DNA of 64,000 nucleotides from Arthrobacter sp. cf158. GTDB lineage: Bacteria; Actinomycetota; Actinomycetes; Actinomycetales; Micrococcaceae. Position numbers and translations under genes: made by a program. Below, in pieces: positions 17,268 through 27,185 of this stretch. Each line of letters opens with the position of its first letter. Position 1 is the first letter of the stretch. The notes under the pieces are model-generated. The model was not told where the DNA came from, made no database searches, and was given only the letters and a program-made list of their open reading frames with translations. The DNA lies in the NCBI RefSeq assembly GCF_900106835.1, contig NZ_FNNR01000003.1, forward strand, positions 444,381-508,380, read 5' to 3'.

Positions 17268-18512
17268 TCAATCCACGCGGGATGCGGCCTGCCGGACCAG
17301 CGCCCGGCCGTAGTCGTTGCCGTTGGGGGTACGGACCACGGTGTGCATGTGGAACGGTGCGGGGTGATGGTTGTCGAGGAAGACACCGGTGTGGTGGTCC
17401 AGTTCCAGGATCACCACGGGGCTCTGGACGCGGAAGTAGAACGCCTCGTCACCTTCCCAGCCCCCGATCCATGAGAAGAACGTCTCAGAATACAGTTCCC
17501 GGATTTCCCTGAGGCGTGCCGCACGTGGGCCGGCCGGGAGGTAGGCAATGGAGTCTTCCACCATCCGGTCCAGCAGGGCTGTGGCCGCGGCGGGCATCGA
17601 CGTCACCGGGATGCCCTCGTAGGGAATGACGCGGTTGTCCTGGAAACAGCCCGCAAGGTGCCGTTCGTCTCCTGGGTGCAGCCGGCCCTCAGGCATGGCG
17701 GGGTCCTGCATCTGTTCAAAGACCACGGCATCGGCGCGCAGGTCCACCGGCAGCGCGGCCATGAGCTCACGGGCCCACTGGATGCGCTCCTTGAAGACCT
17801 TGACGCCCCGGTGCGGGCCGTCGTCGATCACGTCCGGCTCCGCCCCCAGGAAGACCGGTGAGATGACCAGCTGACTTCCAGCCACCAGGCAGTTCAAGGC
17901 GACGTGATGGCCGAACAGCTGCCAGCCCCACGGCTCCGTCTCTGAGGGGGTGCCAAAGAGCGCCACGTTGTAGCTGAACTCGTTCATAAGCAGCGGCAAC
18001 TCCACCAGTTCACCCAGGAAGCCGTTGATCCGCATGAGGCTTCGCGCCAACGCATACCCCTCGGGACTGAGGCTGGCCTCCACAACGGCCAGCATGGCGT
18101 CCCGCACGGCGGGATCCACCTCGTCCAGGCGCAGCCCGGTGTCGTGCTGCATGAATTCGGGATTGGCCCAGCTTTGCCATTGGATGGCGTCCACGGCGTA
18201 GCTGAGGCGTTCGCGCTGATCAGTGGTCAGCAGGGCCAGCAACTTTTCAGCTGCGGTGACCATGTCCGACGTCGGCGCTTCCTCGCCCGGCGAAGCGTGG
18301 CTCAGCGGATACAGGCCTTCACGGATGGTTCCGTCACTGGTGACACCCACAAAAGGCTTCGGGTAGAGCTTTTTCCACCCCTCGATCATGGGTCCGGCAA
18401 AAGAGTCGTCCTTGGCTGCTTCCGCGTAGGAGCGCGCGTCCAGGCCACGTAGTTTTGCTACGCGCGGGTCTTCCGGGGCAAAGAGGTAGTCACGAAATGA
18501 CGGCGTCGGCAT
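17268..18512 (-). CDS. DUF3500 domain protein
   Basis: The protein has 414 residues from an ATG at 18512 with AAGGAG seven bases upstream (a TTG two codons earlier is also open). It resembles DUF3500 proteins. Recognisable pieces are LLTTDQRERLSYAVDAIQWQSW, the PWGWQLFGHHVALNC segment, VFLGAEPDVIDDGPHRGVKVF, and the C-terminal ILELDHHTGVF followed by HMHTVVRTPNGNDYG. The several His and Asp residues in the GHH and HHxG parts could form a metal site, but no reaction is established that I know of. The start overlaps the end of the FAD monooxygenase gene by 23 bp, so it is the last gene of the operon and translationally coupled. Confidence 0.8.
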   Translation of the reverse strand: MPTPSFRDYLFAPEDPRVAKLRGLDARSYAEAAKDDSFAGPMIEGWKKLYPKPFVGVTSDGTIREGLYPLSHASPGEEAPTSDMVTAAEKLLALLTTDQRERLSYAVDAIQWQSWANPEFMQHDTGLRLDEVDPAVRDAMLAVVEASLSPEGYALARSLMRINGFLGELVELPLLMNEFSYNVALFGTPSETEPWGWQLFGHHVALNCLVAGSQLVISPVFLGAEPDVIDDGPHRGVKVFKERIQWARELMAALPVDLRADAVVFEQMQDPAMPEGRLHPGDERHLAGCFQDNRVIPYEGIPVTSMPAAATALLDRMVEDSIAYLPAGPRAARLREIRELYSETFFSWIGGWEGDEAFYFRVQSPVVILELDHHTGVFLDNHHPAPFHMHTVVRTPNGNDYGRALVRQAASRVD

Positions 18513-20208
18513 GTGCAATCTCCTTGGTGTTGTGCGAATCGTTGTGATGGACCCACCCTGCGGCCACGCTGAGGGCGCCGGCTGCGGCTTCAGCGGAGGA
18601 ACCCCGCCATGCCACGTGCTGATCGGGGCGGACCAGGACGGCGTCGGCGGCCCAGTGTTCTGCCATCGGGATTCCCCGACGGTCTGGACCGACGGCGGTC
18701 ACGGTCACCGGAACGCCCCGGTCGTCCGCTGCGGCCAGCACGGGTGCGTAAACATCTTCGACGGCGGATCCCACCACGGATAGCGCGTCGACGAGCAGCG
18801 TGAAACCTTGCCCCAGGACGTCGTAGAGCGAGGTGGAGTCGTCCAGCCACGCGTGCGGAAGGACGGCGCCAGGGCTGGCTGATGGAGTGTAACGAATGGG
18901 ATCCTCCACCGGTATTGGAGATCCATCCGGGACAACCAACGGCGTCCCGGCGTAGCTGTAGCCGAGCACCAAGCCCAATGAGTCGAATTCGCTCTGCTTC
19001 ACTCCGAGGGCTTCCTTGGCACTGGCCCTGGCGGCGTCGCCGTCGGACCCTTGGGCTTCCAGTGCTGGCTCGGCAAAGTGGTAGGCGAGTGCCTTGCCGT
19101 TGGCTGCGGCATCGTTGATGGTTCGTTCGGCGACGGGGCGCCGCTCAAGGCCATAGCTCGCCAAGAGTTCCGGGCCGGCCCACCCCTCAAGGGCAGCTGC
19201 GATCTTCCACGCCAGATTCGCGGCGTCGCCGATGCACGTATTGAAGCCGTGCCCACCCCAGGGCGGATTCTGATGGGCAGCGTCGCCCACCAGGAACACC
19301 CCGTCTTCACCATAGGAAGGCGCAAGGAGCATGCGGGCCGTCCATGGATCTGTTGCGATCACGTCAACGTCAATGTCCGCACCTACTAAAGACCGAACCA
19401 TGGCCACCGGGTCCAGACCTTCAGCGTTGGCGTCAACACCTTGAACGATGGCCCACCAGGTCTGATCCAGGTTCATCCGCCCCACCATGCCGGCCGTTCC
19501 GGGGCCAAGGACCCAGTACTGAACAGCAGGATCCAAAGTGATGGTGCTGGCGAGCTCGGTGGACCGGAACAGGATGCTGATGTTGGATAACGCTGCAGAT
19601 CCACCCTCCAGCCGGATACCCAGGCCACGGCGGACGGTAGACGAACCGCCGTCGGCCCCCGCCAGGAAGCTGCTGCGAACGGTGCGGGACTGGCCGGCGG
19701 CGTCAACCACGGTGACCTGCTGGCCGCCCGCTACGTTCGAAGAGGACTTCACCCGCAGCCCCGTCATCAACGTGGCGTGCGTGGATGCCTCCACCGCGTC
19801 CCTGAGCACGGACTCCAGCACAGGCTGCGGTACCTGCTGCCCGCACTCGGGCTGGGGCTGGTACCTGCCGGTTTCCAGTTGAAAGGCGTTGGGGAATCGC
19901 CTGATCTCGCGGCCCGTCAGGGAAGAGCAGAAAATGACGTCCTGTGCGAAGTCCACTGGGAGCGGCGCTGCACTCCGCAGTGCGGACGCCAGGCCAATCC
20001 GGCGCAGATGGGTCATGGTGCGGGCATTGGTGGTCTTGGCGCGGGGACGGTCCACGTCTATGGAAATACGCGGCTCGATCACCAGGCTCCGTATCCCCCG
20101 TTGGGCGAGGTCGAGCGCCAGGAACAGGCCGCTGGGTCCACCACCGGAGATCAGTACAGGAACCTCGCCCGGCAGGTCATCGAGTCCGGCCGTGTGAAGC
20201 GTACCCAT
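18490..20208 (-). CDS. FAD-dependent aromatic monooxygenase (MhpA/PheA/TfdB-type)
   Basis: This is a class A flavoprotein hydroxylase of 572 residues. It has the N-terminal GxGxxG-like ISGGGPSGLFLALDL, the PRAKTTNARTMTHLRRIG segment typical of the phenol/MHP hydroxylase branch, the DG motif FLAGADGGSSTVR and the GD motif VFLVGDAAHQNPPWGGHGFNT. A thioredoxin-like C-terminal domain of the phenol hydroxylase kind spans about residues 440-570. It would hydroxylate a phenolic ring with NAD(P)H and O2. The ATG overlaps the stop of the FAH-family gene (TGATG), showing tight coupling, and a GTG lies one codon earlier. Together with the FAH protein and the esterases it suggests degradation of an aromatic ester. 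The actual substrate is unknown. Confidence 0.88.
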   Translation of the reverse strand: MGTLHTAGLDDLPGEVPVLISGGGPSGLFLALDLAQRGIRSLVIEPRISIDVDRPRAKTTNARTMTHLRRIGLASALRSAAPLPVDFAQDVIFCSSLTGREIRRFPNAFQLETGRYQPQPECGQQVPQPVLESVLRDAVEASTHATLMTGLRVKSSSNVAGGQQVTVVDAAGQSRTVRSSFLAGADGGSSTVRRGLGIRLEGGSAALSNISILFRSTELASTITLDPAVQYWVLGPGTAGMVGRMNLDQTWWAIVQGVDANAEGLDPVAMVRSLVGADIDVDVIATDPWTARMLLAPSYGEDGVFLVGDAAHQNPPWGGHGFNTCIGDAANLAWKIAAALEGWAGPELLASYGLERRPVAERTINDAAANGKALAYHFAEPALEAQGSDGDAARASAKEALGVKQSEFDSLGLVLGYSYAGTPLVVPDGSPIPVEDPIRYTPSASPGAVLPHAWLDDSTSLYDVLGQGFTLLVDALSVVGSAVEDVYAPVLAAADDRGVPVTVTAVGPDRRGIPMAEHWAADAVLVRPDQHVAWRGSSAEAAAGALSVAAGWVHHNDSHNTKEIAHADAVIS

Positions 20209-21065
20209 CACGCCCTCGCTCGAAGAATCGGTTCACCAACAGGAGTGACCAGGGTGCCAAGTTTGTCGATCTCGACCTCCACCGTGTCACCTGACTGCAG
20301 GAGCCATGGGGGCGTCCGGGCATATCCCACACCCTCGGGCGTGCCGGAGGCGATCACGTCTCCGGGGTGGAGGGTGAACGTCTGGCTGATCAGGGAGATG
20401 ATGGACGGTACTGAGAAAATCATGTCCCGCGTATTCCCATTCTGAACCTCGGTGCCGTTCACGCGGGTGCGGACCTGAAGCCCATCGCGGAGATCGCCCA
20501 CCTCGTCACGGCTGACCAGCGGGCCGAGCGGTCCGCTGAAATCACCGTTCTTGCCCAGCGTCCACTGGGACGTGAGCTTCTGGGCGCGGCGGGCAGTGAG
20601 GTCGTTGAACGTGGAATAGCCGAACACGGCATTCTCCGCGCTCGCCTCGTCAGCAGACTCCACGCGTTTGCCGATGTAGGCCGCCACCTCGCCTTCCCAG
20701 TCCAGCCCGGCTTCGCCACCGGGCACGGGCACAGGCACGTTGCCAACGGACAGCGACGCCGTCCAACGACCAAACAAGGTGGGGTACGGCGGCAACTCCT
20801 GGTCCTTGTAACTTCCTTCAGCTGCGTGCGCTTTGTAGTTGAGGCCCACGCAGATCACCCGGGCCGACGCTGGAACCAACGGGACCTCAGTGACTTCTGT
20901 CCGCTCCTTGCCGGCTGCACCGTCAGCAATGATGGCCGGGGCCTTCTCCTGCCAACGGGCTGCATCGGCCCAGAAGTCCGTGACGGACGCCAGCGGGAAA
21001 ACTTTGGTTCCGCCGAGGGCCGCCACCCAAGTGTCGTCGTCGTGGTTAATGCCTATGTACTGCAT
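20208..21065 (-). CDS. Fumarylacetoacetate hydrolase family protein
   Basis: From the ATG at 21065 (MQYIGINHDD) the product has 285 residues, normal for the family. The catalytic domain has ICVGLNYKAHAAE, LDWEGEVAAYIGK with the metal-binding acidic residues, FNDLTARRAQ, and DVIASGTPEGVGYARTPPWLL. FAH-family enzymes hydrolyse C-C bonds of beta-diketo acids, or isomerise/decarboxylate ring-cleavage products such as 2-hydroxyhepta-diene-dioate. In this operon it would act after ring hydroxylation and cleavage, but no ring-cleavage dioxygenase is adjacent. The frame is open to 21341, but the extra N-terminus is not family-like. A GAAAGG precedes the chosen ATG. Confidence 0.9.
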   Translation of the reverse strand: MQYIGINHDDDTWVAALGGTKVFPLASVTDFWADAARWQEKAPAIIADGAAGKERTEVTEVPLVPASARVICVGLNYKAHAAEGSYKDQELPPYPTLFGRWTASLSVGNVPVPVPGGEAGLDWEGEVAAYIGKRVESADEASAENAVFGYSTFNDLTARRAQKLTSQWTLGKNGDFSGPLGPLVSRDEVGDLRDGLQVRTRVNGTEVQNGNTRDMIFSVPSIISLISQTFTLHPGDVIASGTPEGVGYARTPPWLLQSGDTVEVEIDKLGTLVTPVGEPILRARA

Positions 21066-21156
21066 GATGGGCCTTTCAGCTTCGCCCGAAGGCGGTAATC
21101 GATAGGAGGGCGCGGCAAGGAAACCCCTGGTTGGTCTTGCCGAAATCTGGAAAAGG

Positions 21157-22008
21157 TTATGCGAGCGCGGCTTGCGTGCGGAAGAACGAGACAGTGGCAG
21201 CGAGGGCCTTCTCAGCAGCTGCCGAACCACCGTCCGCGGTGGACCACATGTGGTCAGCGCCGTCGATGAGGAGAAGTTCGACGTCGGCACCCGCCTTGGC
21301 CAGTTCACTCGCCAACGATTCTGACTGGGCCGCCGGAACAAAGCGATCGGCCGTTCCGTGGATCAGCAGGAAGGGCGGGGCGTCCGGGCCAACGTAACTG
21401 ATGGGGCTTGCAGCGGCGGCAAGGTCCGGGTTGTCCGCCAGTACTGCACCCACCAACAACTCCTCGCGGGATCCGGGATCGCTGGCACGGGCCACCGCAT
21501 GGGGCAGCGCCTGCTCCCCCATGTGGAGCAAGTCCGTTGGCGGGTACCAGGCTACGACGCCTGCTACAGCTTCTCCGTCCACGGCCGTGAGTCCAACCAG
21601 GCTGGCCAGGTGCCCGCCGGCAGAGTCACCCCATACGTAGATGCGCGCCGGGTCTATTCCGTACTCCCCGGCATTGTTGCGCAGCCACTGCACTGCAGCC
21701 TGGGCGTCGTGAAGTTGTGCCGGGTAATGCGCCTCGGAGCTGAGCCTGTAGTCGGCAGAAGCCACCACGAATCCGGCTTCTGCGAGTACGTCAAACGGAT
21801 CTAGGCCGAATTTGTCGCAGACCGGGCCCAAAGAGGAACGCTCACCCACGCGCCAACCGCCACCATGAAAATGAACGACGGCGGGAAGGCGTTGGTCACT
21901 GGCGTGGTCCCACCCGCCCGGCAGGTAGAGATCCAATAACAGGGGGCGCGAACCTTCATGGCCACTGCGGGCGAATTCAATGCCTTTCAACGCTTCGCCA
22001 TCTGTCAT
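21157..22008 (-). CDS. Alpha/beta hydrolase (carboxylesterase-like), third in the operon
   Basis: The 283-residue protein starts at the ATG at 22008 after an AGGGAG. It carries the oxyanion motif HFHGGGWRVG, the nucleophile elbow GDSAGGHLA, the acid in HGTADRFVP and the His in GADHMW. This is the BD-FAE/hormone-sensitive-lipase-related architecture without a signal peptide. It is related to the esterase at 23095-24105 but is about 50 residues shorter at the N-terminus. It lies between a second esterase and the FAH-family gene. It probably hydrolyses an ester bond of the imported compound. Confidence 0.87.
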   Translation of the reverse strand: MTDGEALKGIEFARSGHEGSRPLLLDLYLPGGWDHASDQRLPAVVHFHGGGWRVGERSSLGPVCDKFGLDPFDVLAEAGFVVASADYRLSSEAHYPAQLHDAQAAVQWLRNNAGEYGIDPARIYVWGDSAGGHLASLVGLTAVDGEAVAGVVAWYPPTDLLHMGEQALPHAVARASDPGSREELLVGAVLADNPDLAAAASPISYVGPDAPPFLLIHGTADRFVPAAQSESLASELAKAGADVELLLIDGADHMWSTADGGSAAAEKALAATVSFFRTQAALA

Positions 22009-22120
22009 CGTCGACTCCCTCTGGTGCTTAGGTCTGTTGCTTGGGCCGGGGTCCACAATGTCCCCGCCTCTTCATCCAAGAATGTCGGACGTGACCCCGG
22101 AGCTGAACTGGCGATTCCAA

Positions 22121-23098
22121 TCATTGAAACCGCTTGGCTGACTCAAGCTCCTCTGCCAGGAAGGACAGCCCACGCTGCACCACTGCCATCCCCGCTGAGT
22201 GGTTGAGGTACCCGTGCGTTGCCCCGGCCTCGATGTGGAAGTTCACGGGGACTCCGGCTTCCCGAAGGCACAACACATAGCGCTCCGCGGATGCACGCAG
22301 GTCATCATATTCGGCGGCAAGGACGGACGTAGGTGGCATGCCGCGGGGGTCGGCGTCCCCGGGCACAGCGTAGGAGGACGCCGTGCCCACAGGACCGCCG
22401 ATGTAGTTCTCCACCATTGCCCTGCAATCGTCGGCGGTGAAGCGCAGTAGTCGCGGCAGGGCATGTAAGGCCGCATCCGAAAAGTTCAGGGCAGGCAGCC
22501 CGGAGTGGAGGAACGGATATGCCAGGAGCATCCTGGCCGGCAGAGGCTCGCCGATATCGTTCAAATACATGGCAGCCCCCACTGCCAGGTTTGCCCCGGC
22601 GCTTGCTCCCCCAAGGCACAGCATTGCGGGATCTACGCCGTAGTGCCCTGCGTTGTCGGTGGCCCACAGCCAGGCGGCCAAGACGTCGTGATGTGGCACC
22701 GGGAAGTGAACACCCTTACGCGCCAAACGGTAGTCCACGGAGAAAACCATCCCGCCCGTGCGGTGGACCAGCTCGCGGGCCAGTTGATCGGCCTCCCGCA
22801 TGTCCAGGCTGCCCCCTGCAAATCCGCCGCCGTGCAGCCACACAAGGCCCGGAACTCCGGGACCCGAATAAACCGACCCCGCCTTGGCCCCGCCACCGTA
22901 AACACGCACACCCACTGGACCGTTTGGCCCGGGTGCTTTGACGTTGTGGACGGGCACGTTGGGAGGCGAGTAGGCAAGCCGGCCACTGCCGAAGGCTTCC
23001 AAGCGGAGGAGTCCGGATGGATCAGAGAGGAGATCGGCGAAGGACTTAGCCCCGGCCACATGCTCCATGACCCCTGCCAGTTCCGGATCCAGGCTCAT
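22121..23098 (-). CDS. Alpha/beta hydrolase, hormone-sensitive lipase family, second in the operon
   Basis: The 325-residue protein has the HSL (GDXG) arrangement: WLHGGGFAGGS, VFSVDYRLA, the nucleophile segment GGASAGANLAVG (Ser in GxSxG), the acid in AAEYDDLRASAERY, and the catalytic His in GATHGYLN. The N-terminal ~60 residues would form the cap over the active site. The start overlaps the stop of the esterase upstream in the operon by four bases, so the two are probably translated together. It differs from its two neighbours in subfamily, so the three hydrolases are not simple tandem copies. Confidence 0.88.
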   Translation of the reverse strand: MSLDPELAGVMEHVAGAKSFADLLSDPSGLLRLEAFGSGRLAYSPPNVPVHNVKAPGPNGPVGVRVYGGGAKAGSVYSGPGVPGLVWLHGGGFAGGSLDMREADQLARELVHRTGGMVFSVDYRLARKGVHFPVPHHDVLAAWLWATDNAGHYGVDPAMLCLGGASAGANLAVGAAMYLNDIGEPLPARMLLAYPFLHSGLPALNFSDAALHALPRLLRFTADDCRAMVENYIGGPVGTASSYAVPGDADPRGMPPTSVLAAEYDDLRASAERYVLCLREAGVPVNFHIEAGATHGYLNHSAGMAVVQRGLSFLAEELESAKRFQ

Positions 23099-24105
23099 GT
23101 GTGGAGGGAATCAGGAGCCCCCGGGGCGTGGCCCGATGTGGCGGGTACGCCCAGGCCAAATTCGCTCCGGAAGTATTCGATGGAGAGCGCCAGGATGCGG
23201 TCCAGCTGGTCCTCGGCAAAAAAGAAGCAGTGGTCCGCGCCTGCAATGGTGACCAGCTCGTGCTTGACGTCCGACTCCCTGAGCAAGTCCGCCAGGAGTT
23301 CGCTCTGCGCCAAAGGCACCAAACCGTCGGAGTCACCGTGGACCAGCAGGAAACTGGCTGCATCCGGTGTCACGTAGTTGGACGGGCTGGCTGCGTCCAG
23401 GACAAGAGGGTCCGTGGAGCCACCTACCAGCATGGTTTCCGGGTGCACCGACACCCCCTCTGGCACGGCAGCCAGCAGTGCCGGGCCCATGAAGTCGTTG
23501 GCGGCCGTCATCGGCGGCATGTCGTTCAGGGAGGACACCCCGTAGAAGTCAACCACTGCGCCCACGGAACTGGGCTGCCCCTGCACGCCAAGGCCACCTT
23601 CAAGGTCTTCGCGCTCTCCGGTGAGTCCCAGCAGCGCCGCCAGGTGTCCGCCCGCCGATTCGCCCCAGGCTCCGATTCTGGCAGGGTCGATGCCCAGGAC
23701 CTCTGCATGATGCCGGAGGTACCGGACGGCTGCCTTGATGTCGTGCAGCTGGGCAGGGAACGGCGCCTCCAGGGAATGCCGGTAGTCCACGGTTGCGCAC
23801 GCAATGCCCGCTTGGTTCAGGAGGTAGAACACTGAGTCCGGCGCGAACGTCGGCGGAAGCTCGCGGCGATCCCCCAATTGGAAAGCACCGCCGTGGATCC
23901 ACACCACCACCGGAACAGGGATATCGGCCGCCCTGCGGGGAAGCCAAATGTCCATGGAGAGCCGACGGAACCCAACGGCAATCGCATAACTGAGCTCCCG
24001 ATGCACCATCGAGTCTTCGGACACCACCTCGGCTTGCCCGGGCGCGTGAAAGGCCGGGAACGGCGGCGGGGTGGGAGCCCGGTGTTCAGCGGTCTCGAGT
24101 GTCAT
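23095..24105 (-). CDS. Alpha/beta hydrolase (BD-FAE-like esterase), first in the operon
   Basis: The 336-residue protein has WIHGGAFQLGDRR, ATVDYRHSLEAPFPAQLHD, the nucleophile elbow GESAGGHLAALLG, the acid in HGDSDGLVP and the His in AGADHCFFF. The order and spacing match BD-FAE type esterases and kynurenine-formamidase-like hydrolases. The first ~40 residues are Pro-rich and unassigned. It follows the transporter ATPase gene by 48 bp and begins the enzyme part of the operon. No signal peptide is seen, so it acts on an imported substrate. Confidence 0.87.
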   Translation of the reverse strand: MTLETAEHRAPTPPPFPAFHAPGQAEVVSEDSMVHRELSYAIAVGFRRLSMDIWLPRRAADIPVPVVVWIHGGAFQLGDRRELPPTFAPDSVFYLLNQAGIACATVDYRHSLEAPFPAQLHDIKAAVRYLRHHAEVLGIDPARIGAWGESAGGHLAALLGLTGEREDLEGGLGVQGQPSSVGAVVDFYGVSSLNDMPPMTAANDFMGPALLAAVPEGVSVHPETMLVGGSTDPLVLDAASPSNYVTPDAASFLLVHGDSDGLVPLAQSELLADLLRESDVKHELVTIAGADHCFFFAEDQLDRILALSIEYFRSEFGLGVPATSGHAPGAPDSLHT

Positions 24106-24153
24106 GTATTTCCTCCTGGAAGCGATATTGGTCAGGAAAGCCGATGGATTGGT

Positions 24154-25161
24154 TCAGGCGTAATGGCAGGCGACGTCCGCCTCGCCCACCCGACGCACAG
24201 CAGGGCGTTCGGTAGAGCAGAGCTCCGTGGCCAGCGGGCAGCGTTGGCGGAAGGGACACCCGCCCGCCGTGGCTGCCGCGGCAGAGGCCGTACGGACTCC
24301 CAAAGACTCACGGACCGCACGGCGCTGGGCCTGTTCAGCGGGCCTGGGAACGGGGGATGCCGCCACCAGGGCCTGGGTGAACGGGTGCTTCGGGGACTCA
24401 GTGACCGCTGCTGCCGGCCCCGATTCCATGACCTGGCCTCGATAGAGCACCACCACGCGCTGCGCCAGGAACTGGACAACTGAGATGTCGTGCGCAATGA
24501 ACAGGTAGCTCAAGCCACGCTCGTCCCGCAGGTCCGCGAGCAGGTTGAGTACTTGCGCCTGCGTGGAAAGGTCCAAAGCACTGACTGCTTCGTCACACAC
24601 CACCAGTTGTGGTTCACAGATGAGTGCACGGGCAACCGAAATGCGTTGCCGCTGTCCTCCGGAGAACTGGCTGGGGTAACGGTCCACGGCTTCCCTTGGC
24701 AGACCAACGCGTTCCAGCATGTCCTCTGCCTTGGCCCGCGCAACGCCACTGGAAACACCGCGGATGCGCAGCGGTTCTGCCAGTGAGGCGCCGATTGTCT
24801 TGCGGGGGTTGAGGGACGAGTTGGGATCCTGGAAGACGGCCCTGAGCTCACTGCCGATGGCACGGCGTTTGCCGGACTTGGCGTGTGTGATGTCCTCGCC
24901 TTGAAAAGCCACGGAACCCCCGGAGACCCTCTGGAGACCCAGGATCGCCTTCCCGATGGTGGACTTTCCGGACCCTGACTCCCCTACCAGCCCCACCGTT
25001 TCACCGGGTTGGATGGCGAAACTGACGCCGTCAACGGCCGGAGGTGCGCTGGCTGCTTTCCTTCCGTGGCCGTAGCGAACCACCAGGTCCTTCACCTCAA
25101 GCATCGGCATGCGGTGGACGGTGGAAGCACTTTCTGGCCGCAGGGGGGTGTCGATACTCAT
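24154..25161 (-). CDS. Oligopeptide/dipeptide-type ABC transporter ATP-binding protein (DppF/OppF)
   Basis: The ATG at 25161 overlaps the stop of the upstream permease-ATPase fusion. The protein has 335 residues. Walker A is GESGSGKST, the signature is FSGGQRQRISVARAL, and Walker B is LVVCDEAVSALD (VCDEA, as in OppF). The C-terminal oligopeptide-transporter extension has CPFRQRCPLATELC, the Cys cluster that binds an Fe-S centre in DppD/F-type subunits. It powers import together with the ATPase half of the preceding fusion. It is the last transport gene before the three esterases. Confidence 0.92.
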   Translation of the reverse strand: MSIDTPLRPESASTVHRMPMLEVKDLVVRYGHGRKAASAPPAVDGVSFAIQPGETVGLVGESGSGKSTIGKAILGLQRVSGGSVAFQGEDITHAKSGKRRAIGSELRAVFQDPNSSLNPRKTIGASLAEPLRIRGVSSGVARAKAEDMLERVGLPREAVDRYPSQFSGGQRQRISVARALICEPQLVVCDEAVSALDLSTQAQVLNLLADLRDERGLSYLFIAHDISVVQFLAQRVVVLYRGQVMESGPAAAVTESPKHPFTQALVAASPVPRPAEQAQRRAVRESLGVRTASAAAATAGGCPFRQRCPLATELCSTERPAVRRVGEADVACHYA

Positions 25162-27185
25162 GCCATGTCCTTTTCTGTGATGTCGAGTCGATGCCGGGCC
25201 GGAACTTCTGCGGGGACATGCTGGTGGACAGCGGAATCGGTGGCCACCCAGGCCATTCCTTCCACGGCAAGTTCGTCGGCCTTGACGCAGCGCACCAGTC
25301 CCGTCTCCGTTCCGGAAGGAAGGAGCGGCACGGGTACCACACACGCAGATCCAGCGAACTGGCAGCGCGCTGCAAACCGGCAACCTGCGGGCCAGTCCTT
25401 GGGCTGCGGAACCTGGCCTTTGATGGTGGCGAGGCGGTGGGGCATATCGTGGGCGGAATTGGCGTGTGGATCCGCCGCGAGGAGGGCAAGGGTGTAAGGA
25501 TGGCGCGGCTGGTCCAGAATGCTGCCGGTGCGGCCATTTTCCACTACCTGGCCGGCGTACATGACGGCAACCTGATCGCAGATATCTGCCACAACGCCGA
25601 GGTCGTGGGTCACCATGACAACTGACATTCCGGTGTCCTTCACCAGCGATCTCAGCAGGGACAGGATCTCGGCCTGGACCGTCACGTCCAGGGCGGTAGT
25701 TGGTTCGTCAGCCACCAGCAGGCGTGGCTTTCCGGACAGGGCCAGTGCAATGGCAACACGTTGGGCCATGCCACCGGAAATCTGGTGCGGGTAGCTCTTC
25801 AGGATGCGCCTGGCATCCACGATCCCCACCTTCTCCAGCAAGCCAAGTGCCTCGGCTCCCGCCTCCGCCCGGCCCATGGACTGCAGTCGCCGGATCGCGG
25901 AGGTCAACTGGTAGCCCACGGTGAACATGGGATCAAGGGCCCTCATGGGTTCCTGGGAAATCAGGGCGATCTCACGTCCGCGGATGCCTTCCATGTCCCT
26001 GTCCGTGGCCGCGGCAAGGTTCTTGCCGTTCCACAGGATCTGCCCGTCCGTCACGGCCACTCCGGACGGCAGCAGCCCCATCAAGGACAAAGCCGTCATC
26101 GTCTTGCCGCAGCCAGACTCGCCTACCAGCCCCAGGACCGTGCCGGGCTCGACGTCGAAGGAGACGTCCGTGACCAGTGGAGTTCCGCCGTCGACCCCTA
26201 CCGAAAGTCCGCGGACGCTGAGCTTGCCTGCCGCGGGAGGATTCCGGACGGCTGGAGTTGCTGCCGCCGCCGCGGCCGCCTGGCCGGCCCTCTTCCTGCG
26301 GATGGCTGCTGAAGGAAGGTGCGAAGCCCCAGCGTTCGGGGCCTTGCCCAGGGCGTTGCCGATGGCATTGGCGGACAGTACGGTCAGAGCCAGGACCACC
26401 CCCGTGGGAACCATCAGCCAGGGAGCGTCATAGACGTGCTGCGAAGCGCTCTGGATCATGCCGCCCCAGCTGGGCTGCGGGAGGGGTGGTCCAAAGCCGA
26501 TGAACGCCAGGCCGGCCTGGATGAGGAGGCCTACGGCGAAGATCAAGGCGGACTGCACCACGATGGTGGTGGCCAGGCCCGGCAGCACGTGGCGGACGCT
26601 GATGGCAAGGGGACTGAGTCCGTCAACGGTGGCAGCATCCACATACAGCTGGTTCTGCAGGGACTTGGCCTGGCCGAGCATCACGCGGTAGATTCCCGCG
26701 GAGATCAGCACGCCAAGGATGGCCATGATCAACGGGATGTTGGTCCCCACTGCACCGATGACGGCAAGGATGATCACCGTGCCCGGCAACGACATCATGA
26801 TTTCGGTGACGCGGCTGATGACGCCCTCGGCGCGCTGGCTGTTCGCTGCCGCAAGGGCCAGCAAGGTTCCCAGCCCGACGCCGACAATCACCGTGATGAA
26901 CGACGTCCCCAGGGTTTCGGCTGCTGAAGCGAAGATGCGGCTAAGGATGTCACGGCCCAGTTCGTCCGTGCCCAACCAGTGGGCTGCTGTAGGGCCGGAC
27001 AGGACGGCAGTAAAGTCCTGGTCTTCGGTCTTGAAGGGCAACCACCAGGGTGCTGTCAGTGATGCCGTGACCATGACCGCCAACCACAAGGTACCGGCGA
27101 GGCCGGTCGGGGACGCGAGGAGGCGATGCCCGGAGAGTTTGGTCAGGGCAGTTTTGCGCGGGGTGGCTGGAAGTGTGGGGATCAT
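25158..27185 (-). CDS. ABC importer fusion: DppC-type permease joined to DppD-type ATPase
   Basis: At 675 residues this is two subunits in one chain. Residues ~1-290 are a DppC permease: [15 protein letters not shown], the EAA loop [21 protein letters not shown], and [19 protein letters not shown]. An Ala-rich linker ([20 protein letters not shown]) follows. Residues ~320-640 are a DppD ATPase with [17 protein letters not shown] and [10 protein letters not shown], plus the C-terminal CRFAARCQ cluster. The fusion would fix the permease to one ATPase, leaving the separate DppF-like chain as the other. It overlaps the preceding permease and the following ATPase by 4 bp each. Confidence 0.92.
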   Translation of the reverse strand: MIPTLPATPRKTALTKLSGHRLLASPTGLAGTLWLAVMVTASLTAPWWLPFKTEDQDFTAVLSGPTAAHWLGTDELGRDILSRIFASAAETLGTSFITVIVGVGLGTLLALAAANSQRAEGVISRVTEIMMSLPGTVIILAVIGAVGTNIPLIMAILGVLISAGIYRVMLGQAKSLQNQLYVDAATVDGLSPLAISVRHVLPGLATTIVVQSALIFAVGLLIQAGLAFIGFGPPLPQPSWGGMIQSASQHVYDAPWLMVPTGVVLALTVLSANAIGNALGKAPNAGASHLPSAAIRRKRAGQAAAAAAATPAVRNPPAAGKLSVRGLSVGVDGGTPLVTDVSFDVEPGTVLGLVGESGCGKTMTALSLMGLLPSGVAVTDGQILWNGKNLAAATDRDMEGIRGREIALISQEPMRALDPMFTVGYQLTSAIRRLQSMGRAEAGAEALGLLEKVGIVDARRILKSYPHQISGGMAQRVAIALALSGKPRLLVADEPTTALDVTVQAEILSLLRSLVKDTGMSVVMVTHDLGVVADICDQVAVMYAGQVVENGRTGSILDQPRHPYTLALLAADPHANSAHDMPHRLATIKGQVPQPKDWPAGCRFAARCQFAGSACVVPVPLLPSGTETGLVRCVKADELAVEGMAWVATDSAVHQHVPAEVPARHRLDITEKDMA

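Noticed and set aside
22008..24105. Three consecutive esterases as a recent tandem amplification
   Set aside because: The middle enzyme belongs to a different (HSL, GASAG) subfamily, and the outer two differ in length and sequence, so they are not recent copies.
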